64,000 nucleotides of DNA from Pisaster brevispinus (taxonomy: Eukaryota; Echinodermata; Asteroidea; Forcipulatida; Asteriidae). This document shows positions 24,655-37,561 of the stretch, piece after piece; within the stretch, counting starts at the first letter, position 1, and each line of letters begins with the position of its first letter. The position numbers and the translations under genes are program-made. The DNA is taken from the NCBI GenBank assembly GCA_023634235.1, contig JAMKCF010000015.1, positions 12,930,087 to 12,994,086 of the forward strand, read 5' to 3'. Below the pieces are notes generated by a model. That model made no database searches. It saw only the letters and a list, made by a program, of their open reading frames with translations, and was not told where the DNA came from.

Positions 24655-25660
24655 AGACCCCTTGCATTGGCCGCCATCGTTGATGAAACGTGTACGCGTG
24701 AAAGGCTATCATTGGCTGAGAGTCGCGCGCAGCGCGTACATGCCTGCACTTTCCCATTGTTTGTCATCAAAGATCATGGTGGCCACTGACGTCATGTGCA
24801 ATCCATCTATAGAGATCAATAGACCTTATAATTGATCTCTCTATAATATAGATCCATGGACTAATTATCATTGATCTCTATTATATAATAGAGGTAAAAC
24901 GATGACAAAACAATCGAAACACACAGATTTGTACGTACGGCGCAAAGGGTTAGCCAATGAACGACCTCCTTTTGACCTCTAGGCGAGACTTTTGTACAAT
25001 CTGATTTCCAGATGTGACGTCATATGTTTATTGCTGATAGTTCATCGTGAGTGCAACATCTGCAAAGAACTGGCGTGTGAGGGCTCCCTTTATTACGACG
25101 GTATTAGCTTGGGGTTGGGGGGGGGGCAGTGACCGTATTCGCGCCCTGGCCCTATTTAATTGAAGAGGCGGATATTGTGCTTTCCTGATTTTTCTGAGGC
25201 TATTTATTAATTAACGTTTTCCGGCACATTAAAAGTGATGTTGCCACCTCTCTTTTATAAGTTAGTCATTTAAAGATGGCGTAGGTCCGATTTTTGGCCG
25301 ATTTGACTCGAAAATTTTGATTAAACAGGTTCGAGAGAGTTGCTTTAATTTTATTTTAGGGCCAAGGTAGGCCTACAGATCCGCCAGTGAGAAAGTGGTA
25401 TTAAAAAGTAAAAACTAATTATTGTCGGGAGCTGACATTATCTAACCATAGAGCAAGGAATGTAGTAGTCGTAGCAACTAAAGTTTAACAGCAGTATAAA
25501 CATTGTATAGCATTCGCCAGCCAAACTCTGAGAAAAGAGAAATCTTCCAGTGCCGGACTACAGCTAGTCCAGCGTGTGGACCGTTTTCGTATAGCTCCCC
25601 CTAGGTTTCCGTGTGTGATCGGGATAGCTATTAATAAAGAACGTCCAGAATCTGGACTAG

Positions 25661-25666
25661 GCTACA
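25661..25666 (+). repeat. Target-site duplication, left copy
   Basis: gctaca, identical to 26730-26735, immediately outside the foldback element. Confidence 0.75.
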
Positions 25667-26729
25667 TATGGTGGCCCTGAAGGGACATCGCATATCGCAA
25701 ACGTGTGCGCATACGTATGCGATGTCGCGAAATAAATCGCGAATATGTGCGCACACGTATGCAATGTCGTGAAACAATTCGCGAATATGTGCGCACACGT
25801 ATGCAATGTCGTGAAACAATTCGCGAATATGTGCGCACACTTGTGCAATGTCGTGAAACAATTCGCGAATATGTGCGCACACGTGTGCAATGTCGTGAAA
25901 CAATTCGCGAATATGTGCGCACACGTTTGCGAATTCATTTGCAATGTCGTGAATTTTATTGCATACCTTGTCGCATACCATTCAATAAAATTCCTAATGA
26001 ACTGGGGAGTTGTAGCAGCTAGTCTGGGATCGAGACGTACAAATAGATATAAATAGGGTCTGACTAATTTACCTTCGAGCGCACTCTGTTCCTCACGCTT
26101 TTCTAATAAGTGAATAACTATTATACTAACCATTGTACCGGTGCTCATTTTAGTGAGAATAGTCCGACGATTGTTTGCATGGACCTTTTGTTTTGTGACA
26201 TGATGCTGTACCATCACCATGTGGCTGGCCGGCTAGGCATGGCCACACTAAAATGTACCTGCCTGGTACCCAAGCTCCTGCCTTGAAGTATCTTTGGTAT
26301 ACAAGATGGGACCGGGCCACTTGCGTACTCCCTAGGTTACTAACAAATTGCCCGCAAAATGACACCACCCCAAAGGTATGCGACAAGGTATGCAATAAAA
26401 TTCACGACATTGCAAATGAATTCGCAAACGTGTGCGCACATATTCGCGAATTGTTTCACGACATTGCACACGTGTGCGCACATATTCACGAATTGTTTCG
26501 CGACATTGCATACGTGTGCGCACATATTCGCGAATTGTTTCACGACATTGCATACGTGTGCGCACATATTCGCGAATTGTTTCACGACATTGCATACGTG
26601 TGCGCACATATTCGCGAATTGTTTCACGACATTGCATACGTGTGCGCACATATTCGCGATAAATTTCGCGACATCGCATACGTATGCGCACACGTTTGCG
26701 ATATGCGATGTCCCTTCAGGGCCACCATA
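25667..26729. mobile_element. Foldback transposon with minisatellite arms
   Basis: Left arm 25667-25979 (313 bases) and right arm 26375-26729 (355 bases) are near-perfect inverted copies starting TATGGTGGCCCTGAAGGGAC. Each arm is mostly a 42-bp tandem unit (gtgcgcacacgtatgcaatg...attcgcgaatat), five copies on the left and six on the right; the 42-base difference in arm length is exactly one unit. The 395-base middle (25980-26374) is single-copy and carries no frame I recognise. The perfect 6-bp duplication gctaca flanks it, showing insertion as a unit. It sits between the two divergent desaturases. Long open frames on both strands (14-residue period) are repeat artefacts. Confidence 0.85.
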
Positions 26730-26735
26730 GCTACA
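26730..26735 (+). repeat. Target-site duplication, right copy
   Basis: gctaca, pairing with 25661-25666. Confidence 0.75.
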
Positions 26736-27196
26736 GCATGCAAAAGCACACTAAATTGTGTACAGTGTCCCAACCAGTCGCTACAGAATCAGCACCCCCC
26801 CCCCCCCCCCCAAGCACTTTAAAAAGAATTTGAGATGACTCATGATCTAGTAACAAAAACTTGCGACGGATAGAACATCTCATTGGTTTACAGCTATATA
26901 CGTCATCATCACGCGCTGTCCCATCCATCAGCACACATCACGCCACACCACCGCTTCGTGTTATTTCATGGCTTCGTGCTGATCGCGGCATACTGGCACC
27001 CCGTGATACGAATATCAACGCTGACGGATGGGAATGACCGTGAACCAGCAGACTATGATAACACGCGGCAAAAGGCTGTGCATAAGTAATTAATAATATG
27101 CAAAAATAGTCTCACGCACGTGACGTATGTGTCTAGTAAGATTATGCGACACGCACGATACATACAAATTTTGTGCACAGGGAGAGTGATCTACGA

Positions 27197-27224
27197 CATG
27201 TACATGTACATGTACATGTACATG
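27197..27224. repeat. Self-complementary atgtac microsatellite
   Basis: Tandem palindromic catgta/atgtac copies, as at 23328-23357. Confidence 0.9.
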
Positions 27225-28173
27225 ACTTGTGCATGAGGTACATGTACATTACATTGTAGTTACGTACGTATGTATGTTTACTGCACGCACACACACAGTA
27301 CGACTTACATGTTGTACATGGGATGTACGTACGCGACGAGAAAACCAGCTGGACGACGACGAACGAGAGAAAGTAAGTGGGGATTATGTGCAGTGATTTT
27401 CATTTCATGTCTCAAACTACAAATTTCATGGCTTCTTGTTTTTTTATTTTGATGGTCAAAATTCATGCTACATTACCTGTTGTACCACAGTACTGACATC
27501 GAAAAGAAGGGTAAATATTCAACCGGTTTCTGCAACCAAAATGTTATGAAATTTGAGAGTGGTTCGACTGTACATTGTTTGATCGTGATGAGTGAATGCA
27601 TATTATACTGGGTGTAATGGAAAATAGTAGTGAAAAATGTCTTACTCTTTAGTTGATTTAAAATGTCCTTTATAAGTTATAGCTAGGATAGTTTACTTCC
27701 TGTACTACTCTAGGGAGTACTAGAAAAATAGGGTTATTGTGGTCTGGGGGTCTTGCACCGTACGGTTTGAATTGGACAACCGCAATTCTGTGGAATTAAG
27801 TGTTCACTGAGTGAAAGGACTAGGCCGACGCCTACCCTGGAATACGTCGACTGACCTCGATAAATAACGACACAGACACCGCCATTTATGGACGGACCGA
27901 GTAGAGTCTGGTCGAAGCACGCAGCAGCAGTAGGCCGTCTGCATGCGCTGCTGCTCACCCATGGTGGACTGGTAGTGGTAGCTGCGTGCCGTGCCTCACC
28001 ACCAGCAGGTCGAGTTTAATTTTATCGGCACTTGTTGGCTACTACCCCAGTGTGCAATCTGACAGTTCTTCTCTTGTTGTATATACATTTTAACAAATAA
28101 AAGGGGTAGGCTTACGGAGTTGGGCTTACTAAACTTGTAATTTAATGTTGTCAAAGACTGCTAGCATGGCTAA

Positions 28174-28307
28174 GGCCGATTTCACAAAGAGTCAAGACTG
28201 ATCTTAACTGGGTATTAATCTTAATTGCTAAGCAAAGAGTGAAGTCTCAATACAATATTGACAACTAATCTTAAGATGTATCTTAGTGCTTTTGTGAAAC
28301 CGAGCCC
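28174..28307. mobile_element. Small MITE, 134 bp
   Basis: The left end ggccgatttcacaaagagtc and right end gcttttgtgaaaccgagccc are imperfect inverted repeats; inner cttaactg/cttaagat sequence adds further pairing. Non-coding. Confidence 0.6.
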
Positions 28308-31300
28308 ACTATCAGCACTTTGACCTAAGTTGTGAACAAATATGTTTTCACTGTTTAATGAAAATGGGTTTTTGACCAATTAAAATAAAAAACTTATTTC
28401 TTTTCAAAAGCTACATTAAGCACAAACAATTTCAAGGGGAGTTTTCCCACCATGACCAATGTGCCAAAGTGCAAACCTGTGAAAAACATTTTCAGTCCTA
28501 CCATTGTTGTTTCTTATGCTTTTATAGATAAAGTGCAAGTATAATGTGTAAAAAACAGAACAAAAAGTTGGTGTGAAGGGGCTACCATTTGCTTATCATT
28601 TTGAACCCTGCCGGCGCTCTCAGTCTCTGTGCGATCTTTTGACAAACCAGCCCTACTACTGTTCTGCAGACTTTTGATTCAATTCGCTAATGTAATAATG
28701 AAGAGTTTTAGAGTGTCATTACAACGTGCCCAAAAAACATGGGGGACTCTGAACCTTGCCCCTGCATGTCAGGCATTTCTTGTTCTACCAATCAGTCAGA
28801 TCTAAATTCTTCATCTGGGGATTCCATGAACATGGTGTTGTCGAACACCATGCCGAGGTTGTGACCCCAAAATCAAGCTATTTGAACAACTTCTTGTATT
28901 TTCATTTATTAAAAAAAAAAAAAAAAAGCACTACCACTTTTTGGGGGGAAATCTACTACAACGTTAAAATCGTTTGACTCAAGGTTAAACATACGGTTGC
29001 CATGATAACGGCTGAGCCCTAACACTTTTTTACAATGTGACCGTAGATAAATAATATTGGGAAAAGTTACTACAGAAAAGTTCAGGGTGATCGAATGCAG
29101 CGTTATAAAACTTGGGCAAAAACACTACCCCTCCTCCCTTAGACACTGTTGAAATACTGTGCTCTACAATACACAGCATACAATCATAAAAATCCATGAA
29201 AAAGATGCACCTTGTTTTGCCTTATCAATCTACATCTGTTTTCCAGTTAAACTTTATTTGACATTGTATTATATCTCAACCCGAGTCAGTTTTGCTGGAG
29301 ACATTTTCGTTGTGGATACGAATGAAAGGTCACAAAGGTTATATTTAGCAGACGATGGCATTGGCGTGTGCTCGTACGATGTTGACTTATCCAATCGGAC
29401 CATCGCTGTGTAATAAAGTGTTTTGACCGACCTCGCTGTGTTCGATCATGCATTGGTGCATGACGAAATTATGCGGGTTTCCCCTCCCAAAACTATACGC
29501 TTAGCACAAAACCATTTGTAAGGTGCTTAATAGGTTACGACGTTTTCAATACTACGTCTCTTTGCAGTGATTGTGTGTGACTGCTGCTGTGGCAATTTTG
29601 CTGAGCAGTTATTGTTATAAAAACACACGCAATTTTGTTCAGCTCTATACTTGTCCAGTCTGAGTGATAGTTGTCTTCATTGCGTTGAGCTAGGAGGAGC
29701 GTATTGGACATTTTCTACTTTATCCTGAGTTCACAAATCTCGGTAAGGATAGGATTCACTCGGCTTAGAAACATGTTGCTTAGACGAAATGGGCCAGCAG
29801 CCAGAATGTAGTATGTTGTGACTGGTGCCTCTTTTTTTACTTTTGCACATTTTTGGTAGCAATAAAAATTCGTTTAGCAATTATTTTGAATGGGGCGATT
29901 GCTTAAGTTGCAAGGCAGAGGTGTAACCTTTCTCGTAGTAGTTAAAAAAAAAAACACGATCCCATCAGTCTGGGATAAACCTCCTCAAAGCTGATGTTTT
30001 TTATTTATTTCACAGTTAGTTAGTTTGCGAACACAACTGGCAGACGTTCGGCCCAGAAAATAGTTCTCCTGGACTACCTGGACAACATTTTGTCATTGAC
30101 AAAGATCGGTATCCACTATTATCCACAACATATATGGCCAATACATGAAAAACCAAACCAGAAGGTTCTAGTTCAATCTGTCGTCAGAGTCACAAGAAAA
30201 CAGTGGAAAAACTCTTATATTATGTTTGCACAGTTTTTCAAACATCGATCGTTGGACTCGCGAGATCAAAAATATTTGTTTTACTTTATTACTAAAAATT
30301 ATAGCTTTTAAAAGCAAAACTATATTTCAGGGGAGGTTTCACCTTGACTAGTTTTATACCATTGTAAGTCATGAGCAAATAATGTGTTAACATATTTTAT
30401 ATTTCACCCTTACCAATGTTGTACACACCCCACATGTTCATTTTGGTTTGGTTTTAAACCAAAATGAACACAGAAATGAATTATTTGAAATAAACAAGTT
30501 ATGTTTAATATTAGGAAGTTGTTTATTTGTTTTCCCTGCCGGGAAAGAACGGTTTTTTTTTTCTTCTTTTAGCTTTTAAATAAAAATGAAAACGAATTTT
30601 AATAATTTTGTGGGAAATATGCTTAATACATGTATCCAGTTTCTGGTTTTCCCTTCTTTCAGGAAGGAAATGTTTTATTTATTTAAACGGAAGGATACAT
30701 TGACTCTTACATGCAGTGCGGTTCATTTGCCGTTTGCACTGTTATATCCACGTGATCAATAATTATTATGCAAGACTAAAACAATTATGAATATGCAATT
30801 AGAGCAGACATCAACTAACTTATATATACTGCCTACGCTTGACCACTTTTCATTTGAACATCTTTTTGCTTTAATGGAAAGTTTATAACAACCTCATTGA
30901 ATCAAATAATCCGAGACGCAAATTCGCCAAAAAGAACCGCACATTTATTAAGATGTTGTATTTTTTGCGTTCTTTTCCAGGAGTCACCGTTTGAGTCAAA
31001 AATAGAAACCGATATTGTGATAAGAAGAGTGTTTGCTTAAGCTAACACACGTATGCCCGAGGCTATTTTGTGCAAACAGTGTTGTTTTACAAAGAATGCC
31101 TTTCGGAGATTCCTTTTGGCTAAGATTTTGGAAATTCGAGTTCAACCAACACTGTCGAGGATGTCACGCGTAATATAAATGAGAAGGAAGTCAACCGAAA
31201 GTCATGCAACTTTGGTAACAATATGATGAAGCTGGGTTGATGGGACTGCCGAGGTCCCATATCAGCTGACGGACAGTAAACCATAGTCTCTTATAAATGG

Positions 31301-31389
31301 TGTTAAAGCAAATTTTACGTGTTCCTAAAACCAAAGCTTCAAGTATAACCATTGTATTATTGCGGTTACTTCACCAAGATCGAGTCTAT

Positions 31390-31397
31390 TATAAAAA
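31390..31397 (+). promoter_or_regulatory. Candidate TATA box of desaturase copy 2
   Basis: TATAAAAA 108 bases before the ATG at 31498; spacing would give a short unspliced 5' UTR. Not verified by any second element. Confidence 0.4.
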
Positions 31398-31497
31398 GCT
31401 TCCTCCCGTACCTATGTTAGATCTTTGTCTCAAAGGGAATTTAATGCCCATCTTTATTTGTGCCTGATAGGTTAAATTGTGACAGCACTAATTCAAA

Positions 31498-33419
31498 ATG
31501 GCCCCACGTAATCACATCTACTCCTCCGTGGAGTTAACCCCCGAAGAAGGCAATGCGGAGCAGGTGCAAGAGGAGCATGGCGAGGCGACCGACATGCCGG
31601 GGGCAGCACCTGGTCAGTTGGCCGAGATGGCCGACAATCAGCCGGGAGGAGACGCTCTGAAAGTCCGGACACGAATCGTGTGGCGTAACGTGATCATTAT
31701 GGCGTCGTTGCACATAGCGTCCCTCTATTCTTTCTTATTTCTGACGTGGAAGTGTCGAACGTACACGCTTCTCTGGGGTAAGTTTAAACTATCGCCATTT
31801 CTTTGGCATCAAATTTGCAGTTTTCCCCCTAAACCATTCTCCAAAATACGCTGAGTTGTATATGGGAATATTTCTCTGGATGTTCAATTTACCAATATTG
31901 ACACGCAAAAATCGGTTACCAATTAATAGTGCCTTCTATTGTCTTTTCAGCTATCGGGCTTTATCTATGCTCCGGTATTGGGATAACAGCAGGTGCACAT
32001 CGGCTATGGGCTCATCGCACATACAAGGCAAAGCTCCCTCTACGAATACTCCTGGCAATGTTCAACTGCATAGCACTCCAGGTAATTAAGACCCCGCAAA
32101 ATACCTGCTAGGGTTTATGGATCAGGAAAAACCACACATTCAGTTTACATTGCATCCCATGATTGGGTTATGGAATAAGCGCATCCCAGGTAAAGCTCTA
32201 CACATTCCCAGGCCAGACTTGGGTGTCCAATGTATGACACCCAAAACCACACCAGCCCTCATCATCACACGTTCGGTTCATAGGTCGTTTGACCATGCAA
32301 TGCAAACCACACATCAAAGTCAACATGGCGTTCCCGCTGTTATCATTATTGTGGTGACCGTGGTTTATATTATGCGACCGTTTTAAACCCTTCAATTTAA
32401 GTTAATAGTACATTTCGTAGTATGATCTTAAGAACTGTTACAATCAAGTTATCTGCCGTTGCATAGTGCCAAAACAACTACCAATCAAACAACCTAAAAC
32501 AACAAAAAACAGGAACTTTTGACTGAAAACAATCGACCATTACAATAATTGTAATCGACCGAACTCTCATCATGAACATGAACATGAACATAATTAAAAC
32601 CAACAAATGAGACCAAGACTAATTTTTTCATGAAGAACTATCCACTCTGGTTTGCAGAATGACATCTACGAGTGGTCCCGCGACCACCGAGTTCACCACA
32701 AGTACTCGGAGACCGACGCCGATCCACACAACGCCACCAGAGGGTTCTTCTTCGCCCACGTCGGCTGGCTCCTGTGTCGTAAACATCCCAAGGTGATGGA
32801 GAAAGGGTCAAGAATTGATCTTCGTGACCTCATTGCTGACCCCGTGGTCAAATACCAAAGAAAGTGAGTAGGAGTCAAAAGAGTTCAAACATTAGTTACC
32901 TTTGCAATGTGTTTCATGTGCGAAAGGATGAATATTGCAAATGTATCTAATTTGTAATTTGTTGTAATGTCATGTGCCAGGTACTATCTCCCGTTGGTGC
33001 TGTTCTTCTGTTTCATCGCACCGACCGCTGTACCGGTGATCTGCTGGGGAGAAACGATCTGGAATGCCTTCTACGTAGCTGGTTTGCTTCGCTACTGCTT
33101 CACGCTCAACTGTACGTGGATGGTGAACAGCGCAGCCCATCTTTGGGGGAACAAGCCATATGATCGCTTCATCAACCCCTCGGAGAACAGATTCGTCTCG
33201 TCCTTAGCGGTCGGTGAAGGCTGGCACAACTACCACCACACCTTCCCGTGGGACTACAAGGCGGGGGAGTTCGGCTGGAAGATCAACCCAACCACCATGT
33301 TCATAGATCTGATGGCAACCCTGGGCCAGGTCACGGAGCGGAAGGTGGTGCCCAAAAAGGTCATACAGGCTAGGATGCAGCGCACTGGTATCTGGGGTGC
33401 AGAAGTGGGATGCGACTAA
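31498..33419 (+). CDS. SCD: Stearoyl-CoA (acyl-CoA delta-9) desaturase, copy 2
   Basis: ER di-iron desaturase, same reaction as copy 1. Coding exons: 31498-31777, 31951-32081, 32658-32863, 32981-33419; GT-AG introns; 351 residues. His boxes HRLWAH (110-115), HRVHH (147-151), NSAAH (His259), EGWHNYHH (His288-292), all ligands present. Exon 3 differs from copy 1 at only two silent positions, intron 3 aligns almost base for base, and the start of intron 2 is also shared. Exon 1 carries 13 extra residues in an acidic, Gln/Ala/Pro-rich N-terminus. Before the third box copy 2 has [10 protein letters not shown] where copy 1 has [10 protein letters not shown]; copy 2 is closer to the usual desaturase sequence there. 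A TATA-like site lies at 31390. Confidence 0.95.
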
Positions 33420-36221
33420 GCCCGCGTTTTCGCCTTTTCGAATGAGAAATACTTACAGCTTTTTTTATTGCTGTATTTAGATGAGTACTTGCATTTGGAT
33501 TTTTTTGTTTGTTCATGTTACAAGATTCAACAAGAAGCAACATGAATTAACAGTAGGTTTTCTAATTTATTTGTTTTGCCGCAGCAAAAGTGTGTGTGGA
33601 TTTCAAAATTTGACTGTATTTGTCTATTGAAAGAGAAGTACATTTCTTTTTTGTGTCGAATATGAACAATGTTTTGGGGGTAAGGACATTGTTCAAAAAT
33701 AACGCCCATTACAACAATGTGATGGACAAAAGCTCTGCTGCCATCAACGGCAGGAACTTTTTTCACAGTATTATCCAAGTGGGCAATTATAAAACGCGCG
33801 TACCGACGAACAAGCACTAATTACGGTTTTCCATAGAAACGTACGGAAAACTCGACTAAATTTCAATAGAGTGTGGACATTCGCTCTGCACACCGGTATC
33901 ATCCAAGATCGCTGGGATGGGCTAATGAGTACAAATTCTTGTTCAGGATGTAGGGATGCATGATGGGACTGACTGCTCTGCGTTTCGGCGCTGTGTCCCC
34001 AATCACAAGACGTACACAAGCGATATGATGATGTAAACCGTAGTTAGCCTTTGTATCTAATGGATTTACAAATTACAGCTAATCAGTAGAGATCGTTTTT
34101 TTTTTCGCAAACAGGAAGAATTGACCGGGGGTTATTAAGGCAGGGCAAACGGCCCAATGAGCATGGTATACGATCAGCACATCCCAGCGCCTTTGGTTCA
34201 AGTTCAGCCTGGAACAGAGCAAAGTATGAACATAGGTTGTGTGCTGCTTCGATAAGAAAAAACATTGTATAGACAAATAAACTAAAAAACTCGACTCCAA
34301 ATCTCAAAATGCCTATAAGGCAAACGAACTCATGGTTATCACCATGTTGGAGTGGTGACAGCAAAAGTGCCGAAACAAACACAAGAAAAACAAAGTTATG
34401 AATGCAGCCTACCACCAATGCATGACATCGATAATGTGCGATTGTCGTTACCTTTTGATATGAAGATTTGTTGCCATTTCATAACTTTAATACCAAAGGG
34501 TGTGCAGTTTGGTAGCATGTAAAATGTAAATGTTTACAGATTCACACACAGCTTTCATGTTTAAAGATGGTCACGGGGAAAACTCCCTTTGAAATATATT
34601 TGCCTGGTCTGCTATAGTTTCTATTTTGCTAGCCCAAACCCTATGTTTCCATTGAAAAACATGTAAGTGTTTTTAAACTAGAAAGTCTCTTGAATGTGAT
34701 GCGCATTATACCAGTCTTTGATGTTGGCCTCGTATTTGAAGCTGTAGCTTTTCTATGTTGAACATTTATTGAATAAAATATTATTTTTTTCTGTAAACAG
34801 TATCACACCCGTATTTAAAACAAGGTGACATGTTCTATTGAACCGTCCATCACATGGAAGGTAAATACAAATAACCTAGACATGGTCTGTGCCATTAACT
34901 AGATTCAGTGTCACAATAGCGTGGACTCGCGCAAGCGCCATCTCGAAGATGTACCGTATTGTTGATAAACAAACCGCCCTGGTTTGCATGGACGGCCGAA
35001 TGTTACCAAACATTAAATCGTGTTAACATTCATGACCAATAAAACACTTATGCAAACTTTCATTTAGAAAAAAGAGTTTCCAAACATATTCAACACTATT
35101 TTTTAATACTGTGTCTAACATCGTTACTAACTGTGGCAATCTGTTTTTGCTTTGCATTCATGGCTTCTCATAGTTTCTCAACCTTGGTTGGCAAATAATA
35201 GGGCTGTGACGTTGCAGTAGAAAGGTCTATTAAGCCAACATGGACGTCGAGCTGGTGTTTACTTGCATGTGCCAGGTTTACGTGCCGTGTGGCACATCGT
35301 CTCTAAAGCAGTTCGCCATGTTGGTTGGCGGTGGTGTGTGGACGTAACCCATAAATCCATTGCGCACCAATTATTGTGGTCAAATGGGACATGCTATTAT
35401 GGGCTACGCTGTTTTTTAGAATGTGAAGTCATGTTAAAGTGCCTAATTAGCTCTGAAAAAAATTAATAAATAAAAAGTTTACCGTTTACTGTTAACTTTC
35501 TATGTTTTTTGAGAAAATATTCAATGAAGAACGTTGCAGTATGCAATTAAACAGTTGTTTTGGTTACGTTTTTCAGTTAAAAAATAGTATTGTAATTGTA
35601 ACATTGCCTATAGCTCTCAAAAGAATATTACAAAATAAAAAGAGACAGATACTGCACGTATGCTCCGAATGTAGAGTCGTTATTTTTTGTTGGTAATTTC
35701 TTGCAATGTTAATATTATTGTACCATCACAACAACACTGTTCATTTTGTTCATCAACAACCAGAGGCAGACTGCATTTAGGACTGACTTTGCCTAACACC
35801 ATTTCATGTGCATGTATTTTGCGAATGAATAAACCACAGTCGAAGGCCAAACTCTATCTGACCCCCCTGCACAGCGCGGAATGCACCTCCTCAAAATGCA
35901 CGTCTACCATTTCCGCCAATTTAGGATTCAATGCCTTTGTGTACATTTTTGACTTGCCAAAATGGCGGACAGGATAGGCGCGTGTATACGGCGCGTTGTG
36001 ATGCGCGCAAGGGGCCGAGAAATCATGCTATACGGTACGGTTTGGTGAGAGGGGAATCGTTCTGTCTTCATTTTATGACAAGCCGGGAAGCTCATTTGAG
36101 GACTTATTTTTCATAGAATCAATTTTGTTGGGGGGGGGTGTCACCTCAGTAGAGTTATTTATATTGAAAGAGAGGCTCGGGGGTGTGGTTAGCTCTAAGC
36201 AGCTCAAGAGGATGGACATCT

Positions 36222-36450
36222 GGGCCCAATTTCATGGCTCTGCTTACCGCCGAATTTTGCGCTTGCGATCACCAATCTCCGCTTACTGTGCAAGCGCCGA
36301 ATTCATGCGCTAGTAGCAAGCTGTGTATAAGCAAAGAGTACGCACGCGCACAGGCAAAAACTTGCTAACCCGTGAAATACGCAAAGAATTCCCTGCTTCC
36401 GTAAGCGCCGATTCTTTGCTTGCGGTAAGCAGAGCCATGAAATTGGGCCC
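36222..36450. mobile_element. Intact MITE of the GGGCCCAATTTCAT family, 229 bp
   Basis: Perfect inverted ends of at least 29 bases, beginning GGGCCCAATTTCATGGCTCT and ending with its complement. The inside is rich in gcttac/gtaagc words, as in the copies at 4176-4390, 44395-46635 and 50636-50915. No coding capacity. No clear target duplication seen. Confidence 0.85.
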
Positions 36451-36644
36451 AGCATGCTTCGGCATGTTACTTTTCATTGTTGAATGACAAGACTCGGGAG
36501 GGGTGACACCTAAACGGGTTTGATGTACTAAAATGAAGGAACTGTGTAAAATGATGAGTTAAACTCGGCATGTGTTTATTCTTGTACCAAAATGAGAGGC
36601 TTGGGTTGGGGTCATACTACTCCAAGAGCTATACGAGGTTCGTT

Positions 36645-37330
36645 CCGCTATCGTCTCCACGAACCATAATTATGCTGCATTTGGTCCCATTGAGCGTTGC
36701 GCTGGTCCAGAAAATCCACTCTGCACAACAAATTTGCAAAAAAACGATAAACCAAACCAAACCGCAATCTTAACAAAGTGACGTAACTTCGTTAGATGAC
36801 TAGACACAGTGCTCCGGAGATAGGTTGATCCAGTTGGACTAGCTAGTTCAACCATGCAGCGTTCGAGTGACATCTAGATCGACTACATGGTTAAGTCTAG
36901 TCGACTCTGGTCAGCCACCCGAACTTGCTCATGGCTGCTCCGTTGGTATTCAGTGGTAGTGTACTCGCAACGCTGGTCCACGATAACCAATGGTTTATGT
37001 ACAGTATGTAAGAGCGCATGATAATTATGTACAGCTGGTTTTTGTGGACCAACGTTGCGCGCAGACTACCACTGATTACTAACTGAGCAGCCTTATTTTT
37101 TACCGACAGGCGAGGACTCTGAAAAACGTTGAGAATTTATTTTTTTGAGAAGTGGATTTTCTGGGCCAGCGCAACGCTCAATGAGAGTACAAAGAACAAA
37201 TACAGTCTAATTTTGGCAAGATCGGATTTAAAAAAGAAGAAGCTGTAGGCGTGTAAACGTGAAGGGCAAAAAGTTTCGAATAGGATTTTGTACATGTCAC
37301 TCAGTATGAGGTTCGTGGAGACGATAGCGG
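36645..37330. mobile_element. Large inverted-repeat element with a nested MITE
   Basis: Outer arms: ccgctatcgtctccacgaac at 36645 and its complement at 37310-37330. Inner arms: cattgagcgttgcgctggtc (36688-36722) and its complement (37149-37183). Same outer-inner order on both sides, as expected of one inverted-repeat element. No coding frame recognised. Confidence 0.6.
36933..37092. mobile_element. MITE nested in the 36.6-37.3 kb element, 160 bp
   Basis: The left arm ggctgctccgttggtattca...cgcaacgctggtccac (to 36980) pairs with gtggaccaacgttgcgcgca...gagcagcc (37044-37092) with a few mismatches. Confidence 0.7.
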
Positions 37331-37561
37331 AAAATATCTGTCATACCCCAGCGGGTGTATAAGGCTTAATAGTGCACGAGTTTTTGTTTTTTTGTTTTTT
37401 TTAGCAATAAAGTGTTCAGCTTGGGATGGAGTGGGGGGGGGGGTGGGCTCCCACCGCAGCATGTGTTTATATTATTAATTAAATGAGGCCTAAACATTGC
37501 AAGAGGGTGCGGTGAGGCCGTGAGGGTTATGAGATTAGGACAAGAGGCTCTCCAGAGAGGG

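Larger units (their letters stand above)
22547..25660. other. Upstream flank of desaturase copy 1, left part of the inter-desaturase region
   Basis: Contains a possible non-coding exon (about 22954-23100, minus strand), an atgtac microsatellite at 23328-23357 and an inverted-repeat element at 24504-24654. No coding region recognised. Confidence 0.55.
26736..31389. other. Right part of the inter-desaturase region
   Basis: Contains a poly-C run (about 26796-26810), an atgtac microsatellite (27197-27224) and a small MITE (28174-28307). The short open frames at 29159-29413 and 30090-30311 do not resemble any family I know and lack splice context. No gene supported. Confidence 0.55.

Noticed and set aside
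25657..26822. Long open frames on both strands with a 14-residue period (e.g. CAHIRELFHDIAYV)
   Set aside because: The 42-bp tandem unit is a multiple of three with few stops in several frames; both strands and all arms are open, which is what a repeat gives.
29159..29413. Possible small gene in the inter-desaturase region
   Set aside because: No recognisable domain, no splice context, ordinary AT-rich sequence.
30090..30311. Possible small gene, 73 codons
   Set aside because: No family resemblance and no promoter or splice support; frame length is within chance.
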